Notes: generated by a model not told the origin, from the letters alone. A DNA stretch of 64,000 nucleotides from Macrotis lagotis (GCF_037893015.1 NC_133666.1:624911852-624975851); one strand, 5' to 3'. Counted from the stretch's first letter, positions 44,930 to 57,640 are shown. A program made the numbers and translations.

Positions 44930-46195
44930 GAGCAATATGAATATTTTTGTATATTTTATTTTTTATGAAAAAAATTCAATATTTTTCTATTTATATAGAT
45001 ATACATATGTATATATGTATATATGTGTATTATATATATTTATGCTACACAATTTTCTACCAGTCTCCTTTCCCCTCAATGGAAAATAGAACTGGTAAAA
45101 GTTGTACAAGTGCATTTATATTTAACATATTTACATATTAGTCATTTTATGAATGAGGAATTAGGACAAGGGAAAAGAAAGAAAACCATGAGATAGGGGA
45201 AAAAAACATAAGAGAAGTTTTTTAAAAGTAAACATAGTATCCATTCAGATTCTGTGATTTTTTTGTTTTTTTGTTTTCTTCTGGATGTGGATGGTGTTGT
45301 AGGATAAGAACTCTAGAGTCATAGATTCCAAATTTTGATATTTGGAGCATATCATCTCTTGACTAAATTTTGAACATAGCCAGTGTGATTTCTTAGCTTT
45401 TCTGAGCATACACCATCAAGGTGTAAGGGCAATCTGTCCCTGTAGAGACTAGAGTGGTTAGGCTCTCAAACACATGTGCCAGAGTCTCAGAAGAGACTTT
45501 TTGAATGATAGTGTACTACCTATCAGACAACTCAGATATTATGCTCCTCATCTGGATAATTTGTATAGCATCAGAATGATGTCCAGAAGGCTTAATGGAG
45601 CCCAAAATACAAGCTGATTTGTATATTTGTATAGCTTTCTTACTAATGCAGTGCCCCAAATGTCATATATTATACATACAGTGTCATATTTGCAAGAAAT
45701 CTCACCTAAAATTACAACTGTGAGTGTTTCATGTGGTCACTTCCTGTACTTCTATACTACATGTGAACCTGCAATTGGGTCCTCCCAGGCCTAGATCTTT
45801 GAACTGCTGAAAGAAGCTGCATTCATCATAACTGATCAACTCATAATGTTGTTGTTAATGTGTACAATGTTCTCTTGGTTCTGCTCTCTTCATTCAGTTT
45901 CAGTCTGTGTAATTCTTTCCATGTTTCTCTAAAGTCCAACCAGTCATGTTTTCTTATAGAACAATAGCTTTCTATAACATTCATATACCATACCATTCCC
46001 CAATTGATGAGCATCTCTTCAATTTCTAGCTCTTCACCACTACACTACAAAAAGAGCTGCTATATTTTTTAGCATGTGGGACTTTTTCCATTTTTTTGTG
46101 ATTTCTTTTGGATATAGTCTAGTATTGGTATTGCTGAGTCAAAGGGAATGATAAGTTTTACTGCTTTTAGGGCATAGTTCTGTAATATGAATTTT
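44930..46195 (-). repeat. L1 3' end, antisense, split by an LTR-like insertion
   Basis: Reversed 3' UTR (44930-45297) and reversed ORF2 C-terminal region (45774-46195), homologous to the reversed L1 at 14225-15062. The 476-bp segment between them is foreign to L1. Confidence 0.7.
45298..45773. repeat. LTR-like sequence, arm 1 of a large inverted repeat
   Basis: Begins TGTAGGATAAGAAC and ends GAACCTGCA, so it has TG...CA ends. It is the reverse complement of 47481-47871 along nearly all of that arm, with indels. It interrupts a reversed L1. No clear target-site duplication was found. Confidence 0.6.
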
Positions 46196-46274
46196 CAAAT
46201 AAAGTATAAAGGACCTCTGAAGGAAGATGCCCCTCCAGAGAAAGAACTTTTATATGGAAGTATTCATTGTATGT

Positions 46275-46278
<4 letters not shown>

Positions 46279-46341
<63 letters not shown>
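46279..46341. repeat. Palindromic microsatellite (CA)n(TG)n
   Basis: About 16 CA units run straight into about 14 TG units with the join ACACATGTGT near 46311. The two halves are reverse complements. Confidence 0.95.
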
Positions 46342-46344
<3 letters not shown>

Positions 46345-46399
46345 TGTTGGCCTTCTCTAGTATAGGATTGGGAGAGAGGGAGGGAGTCAGCTCAGATTT

Positions 46400-47118
46400 C
46401 AAAATGCAATGAAAGAAAAAAGAAAGAGAGAAAAAGAGTAAGGTAAAAGAATGTGCCTCATGGTTATCAAAGACAGAGAAAAGGGATCTATATATACAAA
46501 AATATTTATAGCAGTTCTTTTTTATGGTGGTAAAGAATAGCAAACTAAGAGATTGCCCTTCATTTGAGGAATGATTGAACAAATGATAGTACATGAATTA
46601 TTGCACCATAAGAAAAGACAAAAAGGATGATTTCCAAGATACTGGGAAGATTTATAAGAACTGATAAAGTGAGCAGAACTAAGAGAATTATTTATATAAT
46701 AAAAAGAGCATTGTGGGGGCAGCTAGGATAGAGCACTGGCCCTGGAGTCAGGAGGATCCTAGTTCAAATCTGACTTCAGACACTTAATACTTACCTAGCT
46801 GTGTAACCTTGGGCAAGTCACTTAACCCCATTGCCTTGCAAAAACAAACAAAAAAAGAGCATTGGAAGGAAAAACAACTTTGAAAGACTCAAGAACTCTA
46901 AACAATGCAATGACCAACCACACTTCCAAAGGAGAGATGAAGCATTAATCCATTTCCTGAGAAGGGTAATGGACTAAAGATACAGAATGAGACATACATT
47001 TTTGGACATGGCAATATAGGAATTTGTTTTGCTTAAATATGCCTATTTTTTGCAAGGATTTTTTTCTCTTCATTTTTTCAATTTTATTGGAGGAGGAATG
47101 AAAGTATAATGATAGGGG

Positions 47119-47150
<32 letters not shown>
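46400..47150 (+). repeat. L1 3' end with nested SINE
   Basis: Sense L1 ORF2 tail (TGGTGGTAAAGAATAGCAAA, GGAATGATTGAAC) and 3' UTR. A short SINE at 46716-46850 interrupts it, flanked by AAAAAGAGCATTG on both sides. A (GA)n run lies at 47122-47149. Confidence 0.75.
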
Positions 47151-47153
<3 letters not shown>

Positions 47154-47480
47154 GAAAGTAGGTCACTGAAACATTTTTTACTACACAGAAGAGAACAGAG
47201 GAAAACTCAATAAAACAGGAAAAGCTTTGAGAGATGCATGTTGAATTTATCATATACTAAAAGGAAAAGCAAGCTCTATATCATAGAAATTTACAGTTTT
47301 GTGTAAAATTTTTTATTGTAATATTTCATAAAAGTAGTCATATTATTTGTATTTGTTCATTTCTGAATAAAAACAAATAAAATAAGTCATGACTTGGCAG
47401 AAGCAGCAGTAGGACCCAGGCAGGGTCCCTGGTAATAGAATGATAGGGTAGAAAAATCAGTTTCAGGAAGAGACACCAGC

Positions 47481-47871
47481 TGCAGGTTCATATGTAGAAT
47501 AGCAATGCAGGAAGTAACCACATGGAACACTCACAGTTGTAATTTTAGGTGAGGTTTCTTGCAAATGTGACACTGTAGGTATAACATATGACTGTTGGAG
47601 CACTGCATTAGCCAGAAAGCTGTACAAACAATCCAAATCAGCTTGTATTTTGGTCTCCATTAAGCCTTCTGGACTGTTGTTATACAAATTATAGCCTAAC
47701 CACTCTAGTCTCTACAGGGACAGCCTACAAATGTATAGGCTGCCTTTACCTTCTACCTTGATAGTGTGTGCTCAAAGGAGCTAAGAAATCACACTGGCTT
47801 TGTTCAGAATTTAATCAAGATTGATGTGTTCCAAAATTGGGAATCTATAACTCTGGAGTTCTTATCCTACA
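47481..47871. repeat. LTR-like sequence, arm 2 of a large inverted repeat
   Basis: Begins TGCAGGTTCATATGTAG and ends CTTATCCTACA, the reverse of arm 1. Relative to arm 1 it lacks about 100 bases and has about 35 extra, so it is an independent copy or an old rearrangement. Confidence 0.6.
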
Positions 47872-48189
47872 ATTTGGAATCTCCCCTATCAGTCATTATC
47901 TTTACCAGGCTCTCAGCACCACATTCACAGGAAACAGGTAGGCACAGACTGTGTGACTTGAAATTTATTAAACATACCAAAAAAGAAAAGGAAATGAGGT
48001 TCCTTCCTACAAGGAATCATCCATCTCCAAATATATTCCCACCCATCTTCAGCTTGACTTCCCAATTATTTAAGATGAATAGTCATGGGGAGGGCAGTGG
48101 AGAATCCTGAATTCACTGCTACCACATAAGGATTTTGGAAAGGATGGCAATTCTTCCCGTACAATTAGAGAACCAAGATGCTGGTTTTT

Positions 48190-48450
48190 TTCCCCTAAGT
48201 CAATTATATGAATCCTGAAAGCAATTCTTCTTCTATAGGAAACTTTTCCCAATTCCTCTAAATTCTAGCACCTTCCCTTCATTGATCTTTCCCTCCTTGT
48301 GTTATATATAGTTTCTTTCTACATAGTTGTTTGCTTGTTGTCTTCCCATTGTATTGTAAGCTCCTTGAGAAGGACTATCTTTTGGCTTTCTTTGTATCTC
48401 CAACACTTAGTACAATGCCTAATACAAGACTTACTGACTGATCTTAACTC
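48190..48450 (+). repeat. L2 3' end
   Basis: TTGTAAGCTCCTTGAGAAGG then CCAACACTTAGTACAATG, the usual L2 terminal order. Confidence 0.65.
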
Positions 48451-48954
48451 CTACATTGTTTCTTGGAAAAAAGCAGTCAACTCAGAGGTGATTATGAGAA
48501 AACTGAAGACCTAGGCCAGGAGCACTTGGTCACATCTAACAATTCTCATTTGTGACCCAGGAAATTGATTGCTTCAGTGGTCTAATGAAGCAGATGAGGT
48601 GAAATTGGTGGATCTAATTAATTGGATGCCCCTGGATAATAGATGGGGAAAGTCAATATATTGCTTACTTATACGGGAGCCTGGACTGTAACAGGAGGCG
48701 TTATCTTTGTTCTTTCTCTTTTTGATGGCAATAGGCCTGACACTGATGGCTGAAGGCACAATTTTATATCTTTTCTTCCACTACTTTGTGTGGGATTAGA
48801 GTTCTCTCAAACTCTCCTGGATACATTAAGCTACTTTGAATTTACTGATAGTTACTCTCTTTATGTGTAGTCTATCTAAATTAATATACGTCCTTACATC
48901 CCCTGCATTGGACAATAAGCTACTTGAGAGACTGTTTCATTTATTATAATAAAT
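48451..48954. other. Unassigned intergenic sequence
   Basis: No gene or repeat recognised. Confidence 0.35.
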
Positions 48955-49155
48955 GTATAATATTTGTGTGTTGTTTCCAATTCTTTGTGATCCTATTTGA
49001 GGTTTCCTTGGCAGAGATACTGTAGTGGTTTGTCATTTCCTTCTCCAATCAGTTTATGGATGAGGAAACTGAGGCTAAGTGATTTGCCCATAGTTACACA
49101 GCTAGTTTTGTCTGAGATCAGATGAGTCTTCCTGATTTCACCACCTATAGTTGCC
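48955..49155 (-). repeat. MAR-type SINE, antisense
   Basis: GTGTTGTTTCCAATTCTTTG, TTTATGGATGAGGAAACTGAGG and a reversed head (GATGAGTCTTCCTGATTTC). Confidence 0.7.
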
Positions 49156-49965
49156 TGATTATTATATTATTTTATATTTATTATATTATAATAATCTATA
49201 TGATTTATTACACTCAATGGTTGGCATATAGTAGGTAAATAAGAAATTCTTATTAATTGAGCAATGGCTCCAGTGACCTAGGCATGTGCTGGACAATAGA
49301 ATTCATTTGTTTGAAAATTCTATACCTTTTTCTTTAACATAACATCTTCTGTTGATGCAGGGAGGGGGAGAGGGAGCAATGAGTCACTAATGGGCTGTTG
49401 AGTACCTACTAATTGGAATAGTCCATATTCCAGTGGAATTGTGTATTCCAGAATAAGGAATAATAATGGGTCACAGTGAGGGGGTGAGTTGTAGGAAGCC
49501 AAGGCAGCTAGATTATACCTGCCCACTCCTACTATAGCTGCTTTTACATAATGGAGACAATGCATGCAGCTTCTTGATTCGGTAACTCTTTGGGTAAACT
49601 ATATATGTATGCCATGTGCCTTTTTATGTTTCTTAAATTATTATTTACCTTTGATCTTAAGGGATGATGTTTTGGGAAGAAAGGGGAAGGTGGAGAGAAA
49701 ATCTTGCACATTTTATTAGGAAACTTGGAGAGTGTAGTCAAAGTAACTGTAGTAATTAATGTTTCAACATTTTTTTTAAAATATCTTCAACTCCCTTGGA
49801 TTAGAACAAAGGAAATGGGAGTTCATCCAGGGGAGGAAAAACCTTTCTCAAATAATGAAAATGAAAGGCAAAAAGTAGGCCCCTATTAAGAGGGAACAAC
49901 TCAGACTCTGGCCCCTCCTGGTGGCTATAACTTATATTGCAGTCTACTGCAAATTCTCATTCAAC
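49156..49965. other. Unassigned intergenic sequence
   Basis: AT-rich at its start. No gene or named repeat. Confidence 0.35.
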
Positions 49966-49969
49966 TAAG

Positions 49970-50410
49970 TCAATAAGCATTTATTAGACTCCGACCAGGG
50001 GTCAGTTCCTCTTCTAAGCACCGAGAATAAAAAGAAAGGAAAAAACAGATCCTGTCCTCAAGCAGCTCACAATCTAGATGACATACAAACATCAATGTAC
50101 TAATAAGTTAAATACAAGATAAAATAAAAATAATCAACAGAAGGAAGGTACTAGAATTAAGCAAGATTGGGAAAGACTGTTTGTAGAAGGTAGTCTTGAA
50201 AGAAGCCTGGAGAGGAAGATGAGAAGGGTGAGAGTTCCAGACATGATGGACAGTTATAGAAAATCTCCAGAGCCAAGAGAACAGCCAGTGGGGTGGCAGG
50301 GTAGGGAGGTTCAAATAAAGAGTAAGATCAGATTTGGGGGGTGGGGAGGTATTGGAGGCGTGAAAGACCAGGTTATGAGGGCTGAGTACCACCTGGTGTC
50401 TGACTCAAGT
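49970..50410 (+). repeat. Old interspersed repeat, family not named
   Basis: AAGCATTTATTAGACTCC, then CTCAAGCAGCTCACAATC and GAGAGTTCCAGACATGATG. The same family occurs at 33885, 42950, 57005 and 59400. Confidence 0.6.
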
Positions 50411-50669
50411 TGAATAAATAATTATTACAAAATCTTAGATTAGATTTTAAGCCATATGATAATTGTCTTCCTTAATAAACTGTAATAAACCAAATCTTTA
50501 CTGCCTCAAAAAAAAAAGCTATAACTATATTTTAAAAGATGGGAGATAACTAATTACCTGTCAGAGTAATTCAGGAGTTGTTTCTATTAAATACCTATGA
50601 AATAGGCATATAGGTAAATAGTCACACCACTAACTTATTTGTAAATTTAGGTTTATTGGTATGTTGTTT

Positions 50670-51090
50670 GTCTTTCATATTCAAAGAGGACTACAATGAC
50701 ATCAGGATATCAGGATCAATTGTGTGTGACTATTGCTGATCATAACAATACAGGCTTGGAAGGATCTATCACACATTGGACAGAAATAGTCTGTTTATCA
50801 TTTGAGAGATAGATTTCTTTAAATTTGGGCATCCCAGTGTTTCTTTTGAATCACTGCAATTCTGTTTCATTCATAGAGCACAGTACCTTCTTTTATATGG
50901 CCATGCCATGTTGGATGATCCTGTCCCATTGTCTCCCATATCCCACAATTGATACCAAAGTTCTTCAGAGAGATCTTGTGAGTGTCTTTGTATCATTTCT
51001 TCTGCCCACCATGTAAGTGCCTGTCTTGTATGAGTTCTCCATAAAATAGTCTTTTAGACAAATATATATTTAGCCAGTCCATTGTAGTTG
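50670..51090 (-). repeat. RTE-type 3' fragment (tentative)
   Basis: Similar to 59815-60075 (both have TCATAGAGCACA and a phrase like ATTGTTGATCAT/ACTGGCTGATCAG). It lies upstream of clear RTE sequence, and the assignment to that family is inference. Confidence 0.4.
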
Positions 51091-51099
51091 TGCTCTTTG

Positions 51100-51402
51100 C
51101 AGGAGAGTGACCTCACTGCAGAACCAGAAGAACATTATACACACCCACAATGTATGGTGATCAACTATGATGGACTTGTTCATCTCAGTAGTACAATAAT
51201 CAGACAATTCTAAAAGATTTGTGATGGAAAATACCTTCCATATCCAGAGAAGGAACTGTGGAGTTTAAATGCAGACCAAAGCTATCTTCAGTCTTTTGAT
51301 TCAATCTTTTCTTATGTATTATGTTTTTCTCTCTAATTTTTTCCCATTTCAATTTGATTCTTCTTTCACAACATCATTACTATGGATATATGTTTAACAT
51401 AG

Positions 51403-51450
<48 letters not shown>

Positions 51451-51600
51451 CCTATACTAGACTACTTTCTGTTAGGGGTTAAGGGAAGGGAATGGAGGGA
51501 AGGAGAAAAATTTGAAACTCTAACCCTTACAAAAAATGATTGTTGAAAACTATTGTTGCATGTAGTTAGAAAAATAAATAAATGTTTTTTAAAAAAGAAA
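51100..51600 (+). repeat. L1 3' end with (AT)n
   Basis: Sense ORF2 tail (AGAACCAGAAGAACATTATAC), 3' UTR with (AT)n at about 51407-51450, and a short A-rich end. Confidence 0.7.
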
Positions 51601-51604
51601 GAAG

Positions 51605-51770
51605 GGGGGCAGCTAGGTGGTGCAGTGGATAGAGCACCGGCCCTGGAGTCAGGAGTACCTGAGTTCAAATTCTGCCTCAGACACTTAATAATTACCTAGC
51701 TATGTGGCATTGGGCAAGCCACTTAGCCCTATTGCCTTGCAAAAACCTAAAAATAAATAAATAAATAAAG
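51605..51770 (+). repeat. Short SINE
   Basis: Full sense copy inserted at the L1 A tail. A partial second tail (CCCATTTGCCTTGCAAAAAC) at about 51800-51830 suggests another, deleted copy. Confidence 0.88.
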
Positions 51771-51879
51771 ATTTAAAAAAAAATTTTAAAAAAGACTTCA
51801 CCCCATTTGCCTTGCAAAAACTTAAAAAAAAAAAGAAAGGACCCCATTGTGTGGTACTTTATCTTACCAGATGATCTTT

Positions 51880-52860
51880 AGAATCTTCCTAAGACAATTC
51901 AAATGGAAATGATTCCGTTTCCTGGCATGACACTGGTATGCAATATAGCTTTTATAGGCATACAATAAGGTAAATAAAAAAACTGTAGTCCTTCAGTTTC
52001 ATAAGCAGCCTAATATCTCTTTTCTCACATATTTTTTGGAGCCTCCCAAATCCTGAACTAACTCTACCAATATGTACAACCTCATCATCTATGTGTACAT
52101 CCCTGGCAAATATACTGCCAAGATAAGTAAATTTATTTACAGCATTCAAAATTTCTCCATTTGCTATAACCAGTGGTTCCACATTTGGACTGTGCTGGTT
52201 GGTGGAGAACCTCTATTTTCTTGGTGTTAATTATTGAGTCAAAATTATAACTAGGGCCAAAGAATTGATCCATCATTTGTTAAATCTCAACTTCAAAGGC
52301 AGCATTGAGTGCACAATCCTAAGTGCAAACAAAAAGTTACACATCAACTCTCCCTCCGCTTTAGTCTTGGTTTATAGCCTTTTCAAATTAAAGAATTTAC
52401 CATTGGTGCAGTAGTTGACCTAGATACCATGTTCATTCTTATTGAAAGTGTCAGTCAATATTGTTGAAAATATTTTGCTGAAAAGAGGATAAAGTATATA
52501 ATCCTGCTTTACTCTATGGTGACTGGGAAAATGCAAGAGCATTATCCATTATTCAGAATCTGTGCAAGCAGGCCACTTTAAAATGAATGTACAATACTGA
52601 TAAACTTCTTTGGGCAGCCAAATTTTGTCATGATATGCCAAAGACCTTCACAGTTGGCAGTATCAAAGGTCTTGGGTAGTTCGACAAAGATCTCTGTTCT
52701 TTTCCTGGCATTTTTCCTAGGATTGTTGGACTATAAACACTATGTCAGTTCTTCCTGAAGCTACACTGGCTCTTAAGTAGATGACCATCTTCCAGGTGAA
52801 GTATCAGGTAATTAAGGGGGACTGGCAAGAATCTTGCTAGCAATGAAAAAAGAGAACCCC
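51880..52860 (-). mobile_element. RTE-type LINE fragment, antisense
   Basis: On the minus strand the frame includes KFTYLGSIFA and VSSGFGRLQK near 51952-52182, and further 5' a reverse-transcriptase stretch reading FDTANCEGLWHIM and KFGCPKKFIS. These match RTE reverse transcriptases. It is interrupted by stops and frameshifts. Confidence 0.75.
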
Positions 52861-53084
52861 CTGTGATTGTCACAGGACAAGCTATTTTCTCTTTTTTTTT
52901 TTCCTTCTAGTTCAGTGTTGATTTTGACCAAGTTTTATTTCTCAATTAGTCAAAACCAACACCAAACTAGAAGAAAGAAAAAAAAAAAGAGAGAATGTAT
53001 GAGGGAAGCAGCACAGTACAGTGGACAAAGCCTTGGCTCTGGAGTTGGAATTTCTGGATTCAAAGCCTGCTTATGAAGTTAATT

Positions 53085-54265
53085 ATACAGGATCTGGCAG
53101 CATCTACATTAAGGGCTTGTAGGGCTTGGAATATAATATTCCAGAAAGCAAAAGATCTTAGTTTACAATCAAGAACCAATTACCCAGCAAAACTGAACAT
53201 CCTCTTTCAGGGGAAAAGATGGACTTTCAATGAAACAGGGGACTTTCAAACTTTCCCATTGAAACAACCAGAGCTGAACAGAAAGTTTGATCTCCAAGTA
53301 CAGGACTTTGGTGATCCATAGAGGGAGTGGAAGAGAAGGACTAACTATGAGGAACTTAATGATATTGAACTGTTTGTATTCCTGTGTGGGAAGAAGATAT
53401 TGATAACTCATATGAACTTTCTCATTTATAAGAGCTGTTAGGAGCATATATAGAGAGGACATAGGAAGGAGCGGAATATAATGGTGTAATATAGTAAAAA
53501 GATGGAGTCAATGGGCGATAATGGAAAGTACTGGGAGAAAGGGAAAGAAGATGAAGAAGAAGCTAAGAAAATTCACATAAGAGTCAAGAAAAAGCTTTCT
53601 CAATGGAAGAGAAAGGGGGAAGGCAAGGGGGAATAAGTGAGCCTTCATTCTCATCAGAAATGGCTCAGAAAGGAAATAACATACACACTTAATAGGGTGA
53701 GGAAATCTATCTTAACCTAGAGAAAAATGAGAAGAAAGGGGGTTGGATAAGGGGGAATGGGAGGAGGGAAGGGGGAATAGGTGATAGAAGAGAGGGAAGA
53801 TCGAGGGAGAGAGCACTCAGATACAACACACTTTTGGACAGGGCCAGGATGAAAGGAGAGAGAGAGAATAGAATAAATGAGAGTGGGAAGAAATAGAGTA
53901 GAGGTACAGTTAGTAATAGCAAATGTGGGAAAAATATTGAAGCAACTTCTCTGGTGGAATTATGATAAAGAAAGCAACTCACCCCAGAAACAGAGCCATT
54001 GGAATCTGAACACAGACTGAAGTACCTTTTTTTCTCTCTATTCTTGAGGTTTCTCATCTTCTTAGGGGGGGAGGCGGGTTTATGTTTACTCTTATAACAT
54101 ATTCAATTTTGATCAATGTATAGCATGGAAACAATGTAAAGACTATCAGACAGCCTTGGCGGGGAGGGAAGGGGGAAATTGTAAAATTCAAAACCTTACA
54201 AAAAAATGATAGGTAGATACTACTATTTTATATAATTGGAAAACAAAATATTAATTAAAAAGAAA
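53085..54265 (+). mobile_element. HAL1-like element, 5'-truncated
   Basis: Starts within ORF1 (DLAASTLRACRAWNI, NYPAKLNILFQGKRW, ending in a stop at 53319-53321). It continues directly into the same G/A-rich tail as the element at 5894 (GAGGAACTTAATGATATTG, GGAGTCAATGG, GGGGGAAGGCAAGGGG). There is no ORF2. A MIR-like head lies just before it (about 52995-53080). Confidence 0.75.
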
Positions 54266-55000
54266 AAGAGTTCAAGTTAACTATCCCCAATGGAAAAACC
54301 AAATGGAAAAATGACTATTTTCAAAACTATAATAATAAAGATACAATTGGAACTATCCCTATGATTTCACTGGTAAATGCAACTCTCATATGATTAAGTC
54401 TGCTTATTCCCTCCTAATTCTGCCCATTAAGAATTTTTAAATTCATGTATAAATGATTCTCTTGAAGATTTTGTATTAGATGACAAAATAGGTGCACAGG
54501 GATAGTTATTAATGTTTCCTCAGTTGTCTTTTTTTAGGATTCAATATTTTTACATATTTTATCTCTTCCATTCATCCCACCTTGTATATCAATCCCTCAA
54601 TTATCTCTCAATTGTGTCACCTATAACAGGGATCTCCTTTTTATATACACTAAATCTAATCCTGCCTACACTTACACTCAACTGTCCCTCTTTATTCTAT
54701 TTAATATTATTTCTAACTTCTCCAAATGCATACCCAGAACTTTATGGTTAAGGTCTATGTAAGGAGTTCTACTGTCTGATGGAGAAAGCAATCTGTTACA
54801 GTGATTTTTGTAAACTTTTTCCATTTGTCTTCTCTCTATCATCTTCCTTCCCTTTTTTTCATTCTTGTGGGATACATTTTCTTTGTAAGATACTTTAGCA
54901 AGCTTTCTTTAAGTTGTTTTACTTTATGCTTCTTCTCACCTATGAAGTAATGATAAAATTATTAGCCTTAATAATAACTAACAACTTTATATAGCATTTT
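54266..55000. other. Unassigned AT-rich sequence
   Basis: No gene recognised. Pyrimidine-rich in parts; possibly old L1 fragments. Confidence 0.35.
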
Positions 55001-55260
55001 GACTTTTTGAATAAACCTTTACATACATTATTTCATTTGAGTTTCATGACAATATGGTATAGGGGCAGTATGTGCATTGGGAGTCAGAGGACCTAGTTCT
55101 TATTGTCTGTGTTCTTACCAACATTGGACAAGTCAATTAACATCATCAGGCATTGGATTCCTCCTTCCTTCTAAAATGAGGGCAGGCTAGATAGTCTCCA
55201 AGGTCCTTTCCAGATTTAAATCCATGATACTATGATTCTATGAACTCTGTGAGATGGATA
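55001..55260 (+). repeat. MIR
   Basis: Diverged sense MIR (GGGAGTCAGAGGACCTAG, then AGGTCCTTTCCAGATTTAAA). Confidence 0.55.
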
Positions 55261-55264
55261 AGGA

Positions 55265-55680
55265 AAATTGTTGCTATTCAGTCATTTCAGTTGTGTCTGA
55301 CTCTACATGGCTCCATTTGGAGTGTTTTTAGCAAAGATACTGGAGGAATTTGCCATTCCTTCTTTAGTTCATTTTATTTTATTTTATTTTTTTAGGTTTT
55401 TGCAAGGCAAATGGGGTTAAATGGTTTGTTAAATGCCTCATGGCTAGGTAATTATTAAGTGTCTGAGACCGGATTTGAACCCAGGTACTCCTGACTCCAA
55501 GGCCGGTGCTTTATCCACTACGCCACCTAGCCGCCCCTAGTTCATTTTACAGAAGAGGAAACTAATACAGCATTAAGTGACTTACTCAGGAAACACAGTT
55601 AGCAGGTATAGGTATCTGAAACCAGATTTGAACTCAGGAAGATGAGTCTTCCTGCCTCCAGGTTTGGTACTCTCCTCATC
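55265..55680 (-). repeat. MAR-type SINE, antisense, split by a short SINE
   Basis: The older SINE (TTGTGTCTGACTCTAC ... TTCATTTTACAGAAGAGG) is interrupted at 55385-55539 by an antisense short SINE. TAGTTCATTTTA is repeated on both sides. Confidence 0.85.
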
Positions 55681-56224
55681 CAGCTGATCCAAAGGAAAAA
55701 TTAATTGAAGTGATTTGTCCACTGTCACACACAGCTAGTAAGTACCAGAGGCAAGATTCAAACCTAGGTCTTCTGTTTCCAATACTCATATCTACTATGC
55801 CATCCTGGATCGCATATAAAAATACAGAGAAAAGGAAATCGATATGGAGAAAGACAGACATGGAGAAAGGCAGACATATGCAGACAGAGATATCCAGTTG
55901 GGTGGTTGACCAATAGAGTTGTTCCATCAGTTTGTATATATATATATAAATATATTTTCAAAATATACATGTTTCTATATATACACATTATTTACAACAT
56001 CTACATACATATCTGTATATATACTTTCATTATGCATTGACAATGAACTGACTCCAGAACTGTACAAGAGGAGACACAAGAGTTATCATACCTTCACAAA
56101 AAATTACCTGATGCTTTTAATGATCACAAGTTCCTCTCTAGAATGAAGCTTTATCTTTGTCCCAGTGCTATTCTTTTGGTGATACCTTATAACAACAAAG
56201 CAAGGAACACCAAGGTCTCTAGAG

Positions 56225-57000
56225 AATGAACGTTGAAAATCACTTGAAGGGCAATGCAAAGATTATAGTAGTTGGAGTGGGCTGAAGTATATAACCAGTG
56301 GAGAGTAGCATGAGAGAAGTACCAACCAAGAAACAGGTTCTGTGTGAAGGGAGCAGAATCAAGAGAACATTGTACTCATTAACAACACTGTGAGTTGAAC
56401 AGTCTTGATGGATTCAACTCTTCTCAGCAGTTCAGAGAGTTAGGACAACCCCAAAAGATGGACTATGGATAATACTATAACCATCCAGAGGAAAAAAAAA
56501 CAAAATAAAAAACCTTCAGAATCTGAGTGAACACTACATTCACTTTTTTTTTGTTTTTGTAGGTTTTTGCAAGGCAAATGGGGTTAAGTGGCTTGCCCAA
56601 GGCCACACAACTAGGTAATTATTAAGTGTCTGAGACCGGATTTGAATCCAGGTACTTCTGACTCCAGGTGCTTTATCCACTGCGCCACCTAGCTGCCCCA
56701 TACTACATTCACTTTTTAAAAATTTCTCTATGTATTTCTTTCCTACCTCATGATTTTCTTTCTTTCTTTTCCCTTAATCCTATTGCTCTTATAGAAAAAG
56801 ACTAATTTGTAAACACATTAAACATAAATGCGTATGTACAATATTCATTTGACTGTTGTCCACTGAGGGGAAAGGGATGGGAAGGGAGGGTGGAAGGAAA
56901 TTATGTAACTTAAAAATATTCATATGCATGAGGATGAATGTTGAAAAACTTTTATAACATGTAATCAGAAAAAACAAAATAAAATATCAGTTGAGGAAAA
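56225..57000 (+). repeat. L1 3' end with nested SINE
   Basis: Sense ORF2 tail and 3' UTR (GGGAGCAGAATCAAGAGAAC ... GGGTGGAAGGAAATTATG). An antisense short SINE at 56548-56700 is flanked by ACTACATTCACTTTT (56533-56547 and 56702-56716). Confidence 0.85.
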
Positions 57001-57004
57001 AAAC

Positions 57005-57640
57005 AGTCTCTATGCTAAGCTCTGGGAATACTCAAAAGAGGCGAAAGTCAGTCCCTGAACTCAAGGAGCTTAAACTATAATGGGTGAATCAACATGCAAA
57101 CAAATATATACAAACCAAGCTATATACAAAATAAATAGAAAATAATGAACAGAGAGAAAAACCTTAAAAGGGGTTGAGAAAGATTTCCATCAAAAGGAAT
57201 TTTTTTTCTGGGGACTTAAAGGAAAGCTAGGAGGATCAGTAGGTAGAGCAAAAGGGCAAAAACATTACAGACATGGAGGACAGTCAGAGAAAATGCCCTA
57301 GACCAAAAGATAGAATATCTTATTTGTGGAGGCCAGTGTCACTGGATCAGAGTATCTGTTGGGGCATAGAAAATAAGAAAAATAGAAAGGTAGGAAGGGG
57401 CAAGGTTATGAAGGATTTTTGAACGTCAGACAGTTTTGTATTTGATACTAGGGGCAATTTATTGAGTAGGAGGAGAAAGGAGAGCTGTGCTTGAACCTGC
57501 ACTTTAGGAAATTATCTAGTACCTGAATAGAGGATGGTTTAGAGTGGGGAGGTCCACCATCAGGCTATTGCAATAATCCAAGCATGAGGTGATAAAGGTT
57601 TATAGTAGAAGGGCTGCAATGACAGAGGAGGAAAAGGGGG
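57005..57640 (+). repeat. Old interspersed repeat, family not named
   Basis: Long copy of the family at 49970 (CTCAAGGAGCTTAAACTATA, GGCCAGTGTCACTGGATCAG, GGCTATTGCAATAATCCAAG). Confidence 0.65.

Noticed and set aside
46227-46594. Open frames over (CA)n(TG)n
   Set aside because: Microsatellite translation only.
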